Of a DNA stretch of 64,000 nucleotides, positions 1 through 11,378 are shown piece by piece (within the stretch, counting starts at the first letter, position 1; every line of letters starts with the position of its first letter). Position numbers and translations under genes: made by a program. Source of the DNA: Panicum virgatum (Eukaryota; Streptophyta; Magnoliopsida; Poales; Poaceae); NCBI RefSeq assembly GCF_016808335.1, contig NC_053143.1, positions 51,305,441-51,369,440 of the forward strand, given 5' to 3'. The notes under the pieces are model-generated. The model had not been told where the DNA came from and did no database searches. It saw only the letters and a program-made list of their open reading frames with translations.

Positions 1-926
1 GGATAAGTAGTGGGGAGTTGGGCTGCCTGTGTTGGGCTGATTTAATGGGCTTCTTTTCACCTTTAGCCCACTAGTTCTCACCTTTTCCTTTTCTTTTACA
101 GGTGACTATCTAAATCTGCTAGGTTAAAGTCTAATCAAGGAAGTAATTAAGGCATTGCCTCGCCTCGCGCCTTAACCGCCTAGGCGTCCGAGCGGTGGCC
201 CATCGCCTCGCCACGCCTTACCGCTTTAAAAACCATGTAAATCAACATAGCTTTCTTTTGATGGTGCCAGCTGTAATAAATCAAACATATCTAAAGAACA
301 CTGGAGCACTACATAGTGAGGAACCCCACACTTGCCAATACTGCTACCTATGCAGTAACCCTTCATTTACAGCAGGGTCAAGATAACTCAAATTCAAACA
401 AGCTAAGCAACCGAAAAAGATTTATGTGTTCACTAGCAAAAGAACAAATCTTTAATTTGGTCCAATTAATAATAGTTTGTATAGACTATCAACATTTCAA
501 AAATGATAAATAAACATATCCAAAAACTCAACCACCCTACCCCACCTAAAAACATATTGCAAAACTCCCAATAATCAAATAACAAGTCAAAGTTTCCAAT
601 CAACAATTTTATGGCATGTTAGAAATTACCACTCGTCCAGGTGAAGGACCACATAAATGTACTTGAAGCTTCTTTGTATCATTGCAACTCCTCAAGAGAT
701 GCAACATGACAGGCAGCAAGGCATGGTGTCCCCACCACAAGAATATGCAAAAGCTCTTACACTTGGGCAGCTTATTTGTTTCATTCAGGAAGCTTCCATA
801 CTTTGCTTCATCTGTTATGACTCATGAGTAGACAAGAACAAATCAATTAGAGGACCTGAAAATTAAAAACAACTTGTGATGAAATTTGTTAATACCAAGG
901 TTGGAAATAGCGGGCTATGAAGTTTA
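1..926. other. Left flank, no gene recognised
   Basis: I see no convincing coding exon here. Bases about 150-225 are GC-rich, with CCTCGCC-type motifs resembling degenerate TE ends seen in grasses. The remainder is AT-rich, without a long frame or a recognisable terminal repeat. A transcript end or an untranslated exon of a gene to the left cannot be excluded. Confidence 0.4.
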
Positions 927-956
927 GCGCACTACTGGAAAAACGCACATTCGTCC

Positions 957-1256
957 GCGGCCGTTAGTACCGGTCACGGCTTTGGCCGGTACTAACGTGC
1001 AAATTTAGTACCGGGCCAAAGAAACAGTGGCCCTGGCAGCCTATTAGTACCGGCTGGTGGCTCCAGCTGGTACTAAAGTCCGCCACCGACAGGCTCTGAC
1101 ATCCGCCACCGACAGCTAGTGACAGTTTAGTACCGGCTGGAACCACCAGCCGGTACTAAACTGTCGCGAGGAAATTTAGTACCGGTTGGTGGCTCCAGCC
1201 GGTACTAAATGTGGCGCGTTAGTGCCGGCTGGAGCCACCAGCCGGTACTAATGCGC
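957..1256. repeat. 5' subterminal repeat array of the CACTA element
   Basis: The motif TTAGTACCGG and its complement CCGGTACTAA occur repeatedly, separated by GC-rich spacers with a CCAGC or GGCTGG core, in both orientations. Such arrays are the usual binding sites for the element's own second protein in CACTA transposons. Adjacent inverted copies can pair into short hairpins. The same motif recurs at 7615-7822. Confidence 0.85.
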
Positions 1257-1257
1257 C

Positions 1258-1400
1258 CACTATAAATTGGCACCCTTCTTCCTCCCCGAGCCCGAGCCAG
1301 TGCTATTTCACCAGAGAAGCTCGAGCTCGGGGTTGTTCTTCCCTTAGAGAGTTGCCGCCATTTGTTCTAGTTTTAGTGAGTGTTCTAGTTATCCAAGTAC
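1258..1400 (+). promoter_or_regulatory. Putative transposase promoter and leader
   Basis: TATAAATT at 1261-1268 follows the subterminal array directly and sits upstream of a GC-rich, leader-like stretch. The coding exon begins only at 3376, after an acceptor-like TTGTAG at 3367-3372. A long first intron from about 1.40 to 3.37 kb is therefore inferred, holding the two hairpins listed below. Confidence 0.5.
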
Positions 1401-1859
1401 GCCAAAGGTTTGCAACTTCATCCTCTCCTCATTGATAGTCTTTATTCTTCGTTTTATGCTCTATAGTTAGAGAAATTTGTGACTTTTAGAAATAGTGAGG
1501 ATGAGTATGATTTCTTTGATTTATGCAATGATTTGAGATATATAGAACTGATGACTTGAATGTGGGAGTAGGTTTATTGGCTAGGTTGAATATGAAAAAT
1601 TTATAGACACATTTTTCAATCATTTTCTATATATTACAAATGACCGTAGCACATTTTTTATTTTTAGATTCAGATGAGCATGTGGATAGTAGAATTTTTT
1701 AGAATGAGTGTAGACAAAACATGTGATTGTAGTAGATATAACCATAATATGGATAGTTAATTTTTTTATAATGAACTAATGAAAGAATTATAATAGATTT
1801 TTTTTATTATGAATTGATTATTTTGACACTCTAGTGATGTATTTATTCAGGCTCACATT

Positions 1860-2257
1860 GAAACTATCTATAAGCTAAAAAAATCTTTATTTCGAAACAA
1901 GTATACGTCGTTAATCTCTATCCAATAGTGATGACACTACCTTTCGGGGAAACACTATGCGCTATATGGACGTCGCGAATCGGCTGGTCGCATCACCAGC
2001 ACTTCCGATTGATATGAAGACAACATTTGACGCAGTCAGCGTGGCCGTTGTTGCACTGAGAGCATATCAACGAGCACACTGCCTGTGCCAAGTGCTGTGT
2101 TCCTATTAACCGGAAATATTGGTGCTGCGCCTGGCCGATTGGTGACATCCTTGTACCGCACCGTGTCCCCCCGAAAGGCATTGTCATCACCGCAGGGTCG
2201 AGGTTACCGACATATACATTTTCCGAAATAAAGTTTTTTTTTCTTCCAGATAGTTTC
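1860..2257. repeat. Long foldback A (about 200-bp imperfect arms)
   Basis: The sequence from 1860 (GAAACTATCT) pairs with its inverted copy ending at 2257 (AGATAGTTTC). Pairing continues inward through the CCTTTCGGGG / CCCCGAAAGG blocks at about 1940 and 2170 and the GGCCGTTGTTGC region near 2045, with a centre close to 2058. Arms are imperfect, with scattered mismatches and small indels, and the loop is very small. It lies in the presumed first intron of the CACTA transposase gene. A 65-residue frame across it is a by-product of the palindrome. Confidence 0.8.
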
Positions 2258-2420
2258 TGGATATTGAAAAGAGTGTTCTCCTGGAACTTATGGTGTCAAA
2301 ATAATTAGGAGTTATAGAGATTTATTTCAATTAATTAGAGATTTCTCTCAATTAATTTATTCAGGTTTTTTTATTGAGAATTAATGTGATTTTGCATTGT
2401 AGTTCAAAGACACTTACCAG

Positions 2421-2636
2421 TAAGTGTGAAATGTAAACGAAGTAGTGTTGCTATTGGGGCATTAGTCACATTGTGCCTGCTCTGTCACAGCTCTTTCTAG
2501 ACCCTTCATTATGTAGATAGGGTGAGGTTAAGACCGACGAAGAATAAGGGCTTAGAGAGAGCTGTGACATAGCACGGCACACAATGATGATTAATACCTC
2601 AATAGCAACTCTAATTTCATTACATTTCAGACTTCA
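2421..2636. repeat. Foldback B (about 95-bp arms), pre-miRNA-like
   Basis: The left arm, about 2421-2510, pairs with the right arm, about 2540-2634. Matching blocks include GTTGCTATTG with CAATAGCAAC, and TGTCACAGCTCT with AGAGCTGTGACA. The loop is roughly 30 nt. Size, arm length and high pairing resemble plant miRNA precursors. It follows foldback A by 163 bp in the same presumed intron. Confidence 0.75.
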
Positions 2637-2962
2637 TTGTAACTGCCTGTGCAATTCGAATATGAGGATATAATGATGTACATATTTACATTGTAATTGT
2701 AAGAGTTTTTTCAATCAATTTGCAAATTAATGTGATTTATTTTAATTAATTTATTCAGATTTTATTGTAATTGTAAGAATTTATAATGTTGTAAAAAATA
2801 ATAGTGTTTTCTAGTAAAATATGGCTTTAGCAGCTGGAGGGAGTGGCACCGGTGGGGGTGATCGTTGTGGAATGTATGTGTCGTGGAATAAAATGTGTAT
2901 GTGTTGTGGAATCTATGTATGTGTTGTGGAATGCATTGTTTGGTATTTGTTATGCATTTAGT

Positions 2963-3165
2963 TGCATTATTTTGGCACTCTAATGATGTATTTATAGGGG
3001 CTCATATGGAAACCATCGAGAAGTTTAAAAAATGCATGTTTCGGATCATGAATATGTCGTTAACCTTGATCCTTCGGTGAAAACTCTGATATTTGGGGCT
3101 AGAATCGATATCCACGATGCGGTGCGGTATATATGAGGACGCGATGAAGGAGTATGGTCTTGGTC
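2963..3165 (+). repeat. Third, unpaired copy of the foldback A arm
   Basis: From 2963 (ATTATTTTG then CACTCTAATGATGTATTT) this stretch is collinear with bases from about 1819 that lead into the left arm of foldback A. It shares the GAAACCATC, TTTCGGATCATG, ATATGTCGTTAACC and TTTGGGG blocks. It has no open frame of note and is interrupted by stops. It may be the source from which the inverted copies arose, or a decayed exon. Confidence 0.6.
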
Positions 3166-3375
3166 CCAATAATGAAATCCTCGATGGTTTTAGAGGAAGT
3201 GACACTGAAACAAAGCCTTTGCAACATGTATTTATTAATTTGGACTTCTATTAATTTTGTATTTCAATGTTAAATTCGCAAAAATGGCTTTTGTATTTCA
3301 TTATGTTATGTGCCAATTTAAATGATATGAATACAAGTAAAATAATGTTGTTACTTAATTCAAAATTGTAGATCG

Positions 3376-6300
3376 ATGGACCGACAATGGATGTACGGCG
3401 ACCGGTGCACCATGGCGTGGATTAATGGTCTAAAGTCTTTTCTCGATGCGGCGGAGGCCCACAAGTCATTGAAAGGTTTTATGTGTTGTCCGTGCCGCGT
3501 TTGCCAAAATAAAAAGGAATACTCTAAGAGGAGCACTCTACACGCCCACATTTATGAAAAGGGTTTCATGGATAACTATACTCTTTGGACCAAGCACGGT
3601 GAACCAGGAGTTGTGATGCAAGATGGCGAAGAAGATGATGATCATAATATTGTAGACTGGGCTCATCTATATGAAGCGGGAGCCTTTGAAGATGAACCCA
3701 TGGACGATGCTGAAGAAATGGACGAGGCTGGAGAAAATGCAGCAGAAGACCAACCACCTGATGAATTAGGTCAGGTTCTAGTGGATTCACAAAGAGACTG
3801 TGAAACTTTAAAGGAGTCAAAGAAGTTTGAGAAGATGTTGGAGGATCACAAAAAATTATTGTATCCAGATTGCAAGCAGGGGCTTAAAAAGTTGGGTACC
3901 ACACTTGAAATCCTGCAGTGGAAAGCAGCTAATGGTGTCACCGATAAGGGATTTGAGGAGCTACTTGGAATCGTAAAGAACATACTTCCAGAGGGAAATG
4001 AACTGCCCTCTACAACATACGAAGCAAAGAAGGTTGTTTGCCCTCTTGGATTGGAGGTACAGAAAATTCACGCATGTCCTAACGATTGTATTCTCTATCG
4101 AGGCAAAGAATATGAGAACTGGATGATTGTCCTGTCTGTGATGCAAAACGGTACAAGATTAGGCAAAATGATCCTGGTGAGGTCGACGGGGAGCCCGTCA
4201 AAAAAAAAGTTCCCGCTAAGATGATGTGGTATTTCCTAGTAATACCACGTTTGAAGCGCTTTTCAGAAATAAATCCAATGCTAAATTGATGCGGTGGCAC
4301 AAAGAAGAGCGTAAGCAAGATCAGATGCTGAGACACCCTGTGGATGGGTCCCAGTGGAGAAACGTGGATAGAGATTTCCCAGATTTTGATAACGACCCAA
4401 GGAACATAAGGTTTGGTTTAAGTACGGACGGAATGAATCCATTCGGCGAGAGGGGCAGCAGTCATAGTACATGGCCTGTGATCCTGTATGTTCAATCTTC
4501 ATTCTTGGCTATGCATGAAGTGGAATACATGATGATGCCGGTGCTTATCCAAGGCCCAAAACAACCGGGCAATGATATTGACGTGTACCTAAGACCATTG
4601 GTTGATGAACTTTTGCTGCTATGGAAGGAGAAAGATGTACGTGTTTGGGACGAGTACAAACAGGAGAATTTTGACCTGCGAGCATTGCTTTTTGTTACCA
4701 TCAACGATTGGCCTGCACTTAGCAATCTGTCCGGACAGTCGAATAAGGGATACCAGGCATGCACTCATTGTCTAGAAGAAACCGACAGCTTGAATCTAAA
4801 AAATTGTAGGAAGGTCGTGTACATGGGTCATCGTCAATTCCTTCCATTCAACCACCCCTTAAGAAGAAAAGGAAAACATTTCAAAGGGGAACCAGAAACT
4901 CGTGCTAAGCCTATATTCCGAAACGGGAAGCGTGTTTTCTCGATGGTGAAGGATGTCCATGTCGTGTTTGGAAAGGGCCGTGGAAGCAAACAAGTTCCGA
5001 ATGATGAAAACGGCCATGCCCCAATGTGGAAGAAGAAGTCCATACTATGTGAGCTCCCATATTGGGATGTCCTGGAGATCCGCAACGCAATCGATGTGAT
5101 GCACTTGACGAAGAATCTTTGTGTGAACCTTCCAGGATTCCTTGGTACGTATGGGCAGTCAAAATATACACTAGAAGCAAGACGTGATTTGATAGAAACA
5201 AAACAACGAGAAGACCTACGTCTTGAGAAGAGAGAAAATGGACAGCACTACTTACGTCCTGCTAGCTACACTCTCAGCAAAGAGTAGAAGGAAAGCATGT
5301 TTGATTGCTTGAACAGTATGAAGGTACTGTCCGGTTACTCCTCGAATATGCAGGGAAGAATTAATATGAAAGAGAAAAAGTTCACAAATCTAAAGTCTCA
5401 TGATTGCCACGTTCTGATGACCCAATTGCTTCCTGTCGCGCTGAGGGGTATTCTACCAGAAAATGTAAGATTAGCAGTGGTGAAGCTATGTGCCTTTCTT
5501 AATGAAATTTCCCAGAAAGCAATCGATCCAAATAAGCTCACAAGGCTACAGAATGATGTGGTCCAATGTCTTGTCAGTTTTGAGATGGTCTTTCCACCTT
5601 CGTTCTTTAATATTATGACCCACCTCCTGGTTCATATTGTGAAAGAGATAAACATTTTAGGCCCTGTATTCCTACACAATATGTTCCCTTTCGAGAGATA
5701 CATGGCAGTCTTAAAGAAGTACGTTCGGAATCGTTCTCGGCCAGAAGGATGTATCGCCAAGGGCTATAGAACAGAGGAGGTCATTGAGTTTTGTGTTGAT
5801 TTCATTGATGAACTTAGTCCGATTGGGGTCCCCATGTCACGCTATGATGGGCGATTGGAAGGAAATGGCACACTAGGTAAGAAATCTAATATGCACATCC
5901 CTGAAAGTGAAATCTGCAAAGCAAATTTCACCGTTCTACATAATTCATCCCTCGTGGCACCATATATGGATGAGCACATCAATATTGTCCGATATGAAAA
6001 CATAGGGAAGTCTGAGGCATGGATTACACGTCATCACATAGATTGGTTTGCGGTTTGGCTGAGAAGAAAACTCATAGGTGACAGCACGATTGATGTACAA
6101 CTACAATGGCTTGCTAGGGGACCATCGGCCACAATCATGCAATACCAAGGATACGAGATCAATGGATATACGTTTTACACAAGAGCCCAAGATGAAAAGA
6201 GCACGAACCAAAATAGTGGTGTGCGTATTGATGCAATAGGCCATGATGGAAATAAGGACAGCTACTTTGGTGTCATAGAGGAAATATGGGAGCTTGACTA

Positions 6301-6775
6301 TGGCCCCTTGAAGATTCCTTTGTTTCGATGCCAATGGGTGAACCGAGCAGGTGACGGTGTAACAATAGACCGGTATGGAATGACAATAGTGGACTTCAAA
6401 AAGATTGGATATAAAGACAAACTATTCGTCCTCGCCAAGGATGTGACGCAGGTTTTCTATGTGAAGGACATGGCAAGCAAACCTAAGAAAAAACAAGGCA
6501 AGTCCGACGACGAGCCAAAACGCCACATAGTTCTTCCAGGAAAAAGAAAAATCGTTGGAGTTGAAGACATTTCGGACAAGTCAGAAGACTTTGATCAGTT
6601 TTACGACTGTCCTCCATTCTCTGTCGATGTTGACCCTAGCATCCTGTTGTCCAAAGAGGACGTTACTTACTTACGCCTCGATCATGATCAAGGGACATTC
6701 GTAAAAAGAAAGGTTGTCAACGTTCCATTAAATAATGATGTGCAATCATTATGTTATACTTTCATGTTCATGTAA
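3376..6775 (+). pseudogene. TNP2-type CACTA transposase gene, degenerate
   Basis: The product is the En/Spm TNPD/TNP2-type transposase that cuts and rejoins element ends in the nucleus. ATG 3376 opens with MDRQWMYG and a CPCRVCQN zinc-binding segment, matching the transposase-associated N-terminal domain. The Transposase_21-like core follows in 4226-5287. DUF4218-like sequence (FPFERYMAVLKKYVRNRSRPEG) lies near 5690 and a DUF4216-like segment (YFGVIEEIWELDY) near 6265. The reading frame is broken: an indel in the A-run near 4166 shifts frame, another lies at the T-run near 4261, a compensating pair lies about 4480-4530, and an in-frame TAG at 5285-5287 separates two halves of the same frame. 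It is a recognisable but inactive copy unless these are assembly errors. Confidence 0.88.
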
Positions 6776-7614
6776 TCAAGTGATTGATGTAATATATGGT
6801 GTATGAAATAACGTATATTTTAATTTTAATGCATTTATATAATAGTTTGCACAGAAAACACAATTGAAACAGATATAAAAAAATTTAGACTCAATATGAT
6901 AAATTAATTAAGTGCATACTCAATGTGATAAACATAATTAAAACAGAAAATCTATTTAATTAAGTGCATGCACATATATGATAAAACACCCAAAAAACAG
7001 AAAATCTATTTAATTAAATGTTTAATTAACATTTATGAAATAACTAAGACTTAAATTTTTTATGCATTTATATAATAGTTTGCACAGAAAACACAATTGA
7101 AACAGTATAAAACTATTAATTTTTATAGTTACAATAGTATTTTTTTTCTTACAAATTAAGTGCTTAAATCATTATTTTTCATATTTTATAGTTACAATAG
7201 TTATAAATTTTGAACTCAATACGATAAATTAAGTGCTTAAATAGTAAATATATGCATATATATACATTTGTATAATACTATACACACTAAAACACATTTG
7301 ACACACTAATATAACAAATTTTGAACTCAATATGATAAATTAAGTGCTTAAATACCAAATTTATCTATTTTATAGGCTTTTATTGAATTTATTGCACATA
7401 AAACATATTTAAACGAATTGAAATACTTTGAATTTAGTGAAAAACTAATATTTATTAAGATTAACGTATGTTTAACAATAATAATATAATTTTGCATGGT
7501 GAAAATAGTACATATATCTATTTTTTAATCATTTATTGAATTTTATTGCACATAAAACATATTTAGACGAATTACAAAATAATTACAAAACTGAAAAAGG
7601 CAGAATCATTTTGG
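6776..7614. repeat. AT-rich degenerate repeats downstream of the transposase
   Basis: No coding frame is present. Several phrases recur with changes: TAATAGTTTGCACAGAAAAC (about 6841 and 7073), CAATAYGATAAATTAAGTGC (about 7218 and 7328) and TTGCACATAAAACATATTTA (two copies, about 7391 and 7548). This looks like decayed tandem duplication inside the element, and it should contain the transposase 3' UTR. Confidence 0.6.
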
Positions 7615-7822
7615 GCATTTAGTACCGGGCCATGGTTGTAGTCGGTACTAAACAGCCTCCCAAAATTTTCCCGCTTGTTGGGGACGTTTAGTACCGGCTG
7701 GGGCCACGACCCGGTACTAAACGGGGCAGCTTAGTACCGGGCCGTAGCACCAGCCGGTACTAAACTGCACAGAAGGCAGTTTAGTACCGGGTCCAGCCAT
7801 GGCCCGGTACTAAACTGCCTCC
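7615..7822. repeat. Internal second TTAGTACCGG array
   Basis: At least six inverted and direct copies of TTAGTACCGG / CCGGTACTAA are packed into about 200 bp, with spacers unlike those of the 5' array but of the same design. They lie directly upstream of a TATA motif and the second CACTA gene. CACTA repeats are normally terminal, so an internal array suggests either a duplicated promoter or a nested end of a second element. Confidence 0.8.
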
Positions 7823-7823
7823 T

Positions 7824-8270
7824 CTATATAATCGGGGGAACTTAGCGTTAGTCGCCATCCCCCCACCGAAGAGATCGATCGAAACCGGCCGCCGCCCGTC
7901 GCCGACGCCGCCAGCCTCCTCTGCGCTGCCCTGCACCGCGGACATCGGCCCCGCGCCCTCCGCGCGCGCTGCCGCCGCCTGACGTCGTCCCCTCGCCCGC
8001 CGGCCTCCTCCCCCACGCAATCACCTCATCCGGAGGTGTCCTCTGTCGCAGCCGCCGCCCTCCGTCCCGGCCGCCGCCCCTCCGTACGCCGCCGCCGCCT
8101 CCGTTGACCGCGCTGCGCGCCCCCTACTCCACGCTCGTTGTGCCGCCTTCTCCGGCCGTGCCGCCCGCCGTCCTGCCTCGCTCCTCCCCATCCCCGCCGC
8201 GCCGAAGAACCGCCTCCTCGCCTCCCCGACGTGAGCCCTCGGGCTGACGCCAGCACGAATCCGTGCTGAC
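7824..8270 (+). promoter_or_regulatory. Putative promoter and GC-rich leader of the second CACTA gene
   Basis: TCTATATAAT at 7823-7832 follows the internal array, mirroring the TATA box after the 5' array. A very GC-rich leader runs from about 7850 to 8270 and ends where an AT-rich, intron-like stretch begins. Long antisense frames across the GC-rich part are compositional and are not called as genes. Confidence 0.45.
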
Positions 8271-8279
8271 GTCAGCCAT

Positions 8280-9130
8280 TTTTTGTAATTAGTTAAAAGG
8301 GTTATTATAATTTGAAAAAAATTGAAGAAAAGTTGTAAAAATTTTAGAAAATTATAGATATTTGTTCAAATTGTAGTAAATTTGTTGAAATTTTTACAAA
8401 ATTTGTAGAAATTTGTAAAAAATTGGTAGATATAAATGTAGAAATGTAGAAAATAGTAGGAAAATTTTAGGAATTGATACGCAGTCGTGAAAATTGCAGA
8501 AAGTTTAGAAAATTTGTAGAAAATTATAGATATTTGTTCAATATATAGTAAATTTGTTGAAATTTGTACAAAATTTGTAGAAATTTGTAAAAAAATTGGT
8601 AGATATATACATAGAAAACTTCATGCCTTTACGGGCTTCACATTTATATCTTGTAGTAATTATGGATATTGTACAAAAATTTAAAATTTTGTAGAAAACT
8701 TCATGTCTTTACGGGCTTCACATTTATATCTTGTAGTAATTATGGATATTGTACAAAAATCTTGTATATTGTAGAAAACTTCTTGTCTTTAAGGGATTAA
8801 CATTTATTATTTTATTTGGTATTGTTGAATTGTGTATTTTATGATATGTATATGATGTAAATTTTGTCTTGTACAGCTTTATCTATTGAATTTGTAATTT
8901 TCTTTGTAAATTATAGGTTGCTATACTATAAACAGGTGAAATTAGTAGAAAATCTTAGAAATTGGTGAAAATAGTAGAAAAATAGTTGAAAATCTTAGAA
9001 AATTCAGGGCACATTTTATAAAATTCTAGGGCACATTTTATATAAGATGTATATGATGTAAATTTTAGAAATTTTGATCTTGTATGCGTTGTACGGCTTT
9101 ATTGAAGGTGCACTTGTAAATTTTTTATAC
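8280..9130. repeat. AT-rich intron-like stretch with 80-bp tandem duplication
   Basis: A unit beginning TAGAAAACTTC repeats at 8612, 8692 and 8772 (period 80 bp; the third copy is partial). A longer AAATTTGTAGAAATTTGTAA-containing block occurs at about 8330-8425 and 8505-8600. No coding frame is visible. The position between leader and first coding exon fits an intron. Confidence 0.6.
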
Positions 9131-9188
9131 ATTATCAATTAGTACAAAATTGCATATCAAACATATGTTGATTCACATAGGAAACGAA

Positions 9189-10708
9189 ATGGAACCCTTT
9201 CACCGTGATGATGACGAGGCCTTTCTTGCGGACATAATTGGTACGGGCACGCACCACTACGAAGAGGATGCTGCCGAGGACGATGGCAGCCAATACCTTA
9301 ACGATACTGGCGATGGCAATGATAACCAGACAGAACAAATGACAGTGCAAAATGATAGCGCAGAGGTATATACAATTCGTGCTTATATATATAAACATAC
9401 GCATTAATTCTGTATGTAAGTACAATGCGTACTAAATACATATTTTTTAGGCATCCGGATCGACTAGGAAACCAAAACAGAAACGAGGGTCGACGAAAAT
9501 CATGGAGGGGCACACTATTATCACTTCATTGAATCCTAACGGTGAACCAAAGTCTCCGAAGGGTGTGAAGACGACGGTGGTGAATCAATGTGGATGTTAT
9601 GTCAGGGACCACATTCCCATTAGCTTCAAGCTATGGAAGAAAAGTAAAGCCACAGATATCGATGCTGACGTCGTTCCCGAGACCGAGAAAGAAATGTTAT
9701 GGGCAAATGTCAAACGGCACTTCACCTTTCCGGAGGACAAAGAACAGTTGTTTAAGGATTGGGTCATGAAGAAGATGGCTATTGCTTTTCAGACGTTCAA
9801 GAAAAATTTTGAACAAAGATTATGTTAAAAAGGGACTCACGCCGGACCTCGAGAAAAACTTCAAGAATCAACGTCCTTATTGGAAGGCATTCGTGCAGTA
9901 CAAGTCGTCCGAGGATAGCGAGAAGAAGACAGCCCAAGCCAAGGAGAATGCGAGCAAAAAGAAGCACTTCCATCATCTTGGGCAAGGAGGATATGCGTCG
10001 GCGATTCCGAAATGGCAGAAGATGGAAGATGATCTCGTTGCCAGAGGAAAAGTACCGGCGACTTTCAACTGGCCGTTGCGAGCAAAACATTACTTCTACG
10101 CTTATGGAGGCTCATTGAATATGGAAGATGGGTCGTTCGTCACTAGCGATGCCATAAGGGAAGCGGCCGACAGGCTCGATGTGGCACTAAAGGCCGTGTC
10201 CGAAGGCAGCTTCAAGTCAGACAGAGAGAAAGACGAGCTGACGTACGCTCTTGGCACACCGGAACACACAGGACGTGTGCGAGGCATGGGCGTAGTTCCA
10301 TGGAAGTATGGCTTCAGGGGCGACATAGAGACGTATCGAAGCCGACAGAGAAGAAAGGCTGAAGTAGTAGAGAAGGTGTGTGCCCTAGAAGAACGGGTTG
10401 CTTCGATCGAAGGTGCACTTACAGCTAGCCAACAGCAGCCACCAAAAGCCAGATCAACGGCTCAGCTAGAGACTAGCCCCGTCGGCTCGCAGCGTCGTAG
10501 CAGCTCCGCTTCAACGGAACACCCAGCCGCAGATCGAGAGGAAACAGTTGCGGAACATTACCCCGTGGATGACATCGCCGTGAGGACCCCCTGTGAGCTT
10601 ATATTTCCGCTAAGGAAAAAACTGAAAGTAGTCGCTCACGGGGTTGCTGAAGTCCCTGTTCAAGGCGGGACAATCCATGGCATGATGATTCCAGAAGGAT
10701 ATGATAGA
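9189..10708 (+). pseudogene. Second CACTA gene (Transposase_24, Ptta/En/Spm family), truncated
   Basis: The preferred start is ATG 9189 (MEPFHRDDDEAF). Exon 1 ends at 9365, an 85-bp GT-AG intron spans 9366-9450, and exon 2 starts at 9451 in phase 0. The acidic N-terminus is followed by the family core: GVKTTVVNQCGCYVRDHIP, then RPYWKAFVQYKSSED, then GGYASAIPKWQKMEDDL. A coiled-coil segment (KVCALEERVASIEGAL) lies near 10375. One extra T near 9807 shifts frame, so 9502-9828 and 9782-10726 are one gene. The last family-like stretch is the IPEGYD motif at about 10690, after which the frame runs into antisense gag. The protein likely bound the subterminal repeats. Confidence 0.82.
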
Positions 10709-10740
10709 GGATTGCCTTCTCTGTGAGGATTGCCTTGTTC
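10703..10740. other. CACTA / gypsy fusion junction
   Basis: The CACTA second gene (plus strand) meets gypsy gag (minus strand) here. The 10-base phrase GAGGATTGCC occurs twice, at about 10708 and 10726, once at the end of each partner. This looks like a microhomology or template-switch join, because no LTR end or target duplication lies at this boundary. Confidence 0.65.
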
Positions 10741-11378
10741 ATCAAAGTGTTGAAATCAGGATAGATCTGAGGGGTGAGCAGGGTCCTGAGTTCTGGGTTT
10801 AGTCCCTTCTTGAACATATCCTGCTTCTTCTCGTCGTCGTTCACATCTTCTGGTGCATAGCGAGCCAGCTCCATAAACTGGTGGGTATACTCTTCCACCG
10901 ACATACTCCCTTGCTGAAGTGTGCGGAATTCATCCGCCTTGCGCTTCATGGTGGCCGAGGGAATATGATATCGGCGGAATTCCTTCACAAATTCCTTCCA
11001 TGTGATGGTGGTGGCGTCTTCGGCAGCGGCACAATAATTCTCCCACCAGGCTAAGGCAGTCCCGGTGAGTTGGTGTGATGCCAGAAGAACCTTGTCCCGA
11101 TCCTGGCATTCGAACGGCTCGAGCTTTCACTGAATCACATGAAGCCAGTCGTCTGCATCCAAGGGGTTACTGGATCCAGCAAAAGTGGGCGGCTTGGCCC
11201 TCAGAAAGGCTGTCAGCTTGTCATTCATGGTTTGTCCTCGTGGCTGCTTGTTGACAAGGGCATTGGCCAGTGTTTCTAGGATGAGGGTCTGGTTGTGGAT
11301 TATCTGTGCCAGGTCTCCGAGGGGTGGAGGTGGTGGCAGTGGCACTTCTCCTTGACTCTCTCCTCGGTTCTGACTCAC
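10709..11378 (-). pseudogene. Ty3/gypsy gag, 3'-truncated
   Basis: The frame starts at 11378 (MSQNRGESQ), with a proline run and then the retrotransposon gag core: DADDWLHVI, then WKEFVKEFRRYHIP, then SVEEYTHQFMELARYAP. A TGA near 11127 interrupts an otherwise continuous frame; both halves are in register. The zinc knuckle and everything downstream are missing because the element ends in the CACTA junction. Gag would form the cytoplasmic virus-like particle. Confidence 0.8.

Larger units (their letters stand above)
930..10708 (+). mobile_element. CACTA (En/Spm) DNA transposon, 3' end missing
   Basis: The element opens at 930 with CACTACTGGAAAAA, the standard CACTA terminus; the three bases before it (GCG, 927-929) would be the left target duplication. 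Behind it come subterminal repeats, a TNP2-type transposase gene (3376-6775) and a second gene of the Transposase_24 type (9189-10708), both in plus orientation. No matching CCAGTAGTG end occurs in the window. The second gene breaks off at about 10708, where antisense gypsy gag begins, so the 3' terminus is lost. Frameshifts and a nonsense codon in the transposase make autonomous activity unlikely. Confidence 0.88.

Noticed and set aside
1993..2190. 65-residue minus-strand ORF with Cys-rich end
   Set aside because: It lies inside foldback A; the frame is a consequence of the palindrome.
7781..8256. Overlapping Arg/Gly-rich minus-strand ORFs
   Set aside because: GC-rich leader composition; no domain and several frames open at once.
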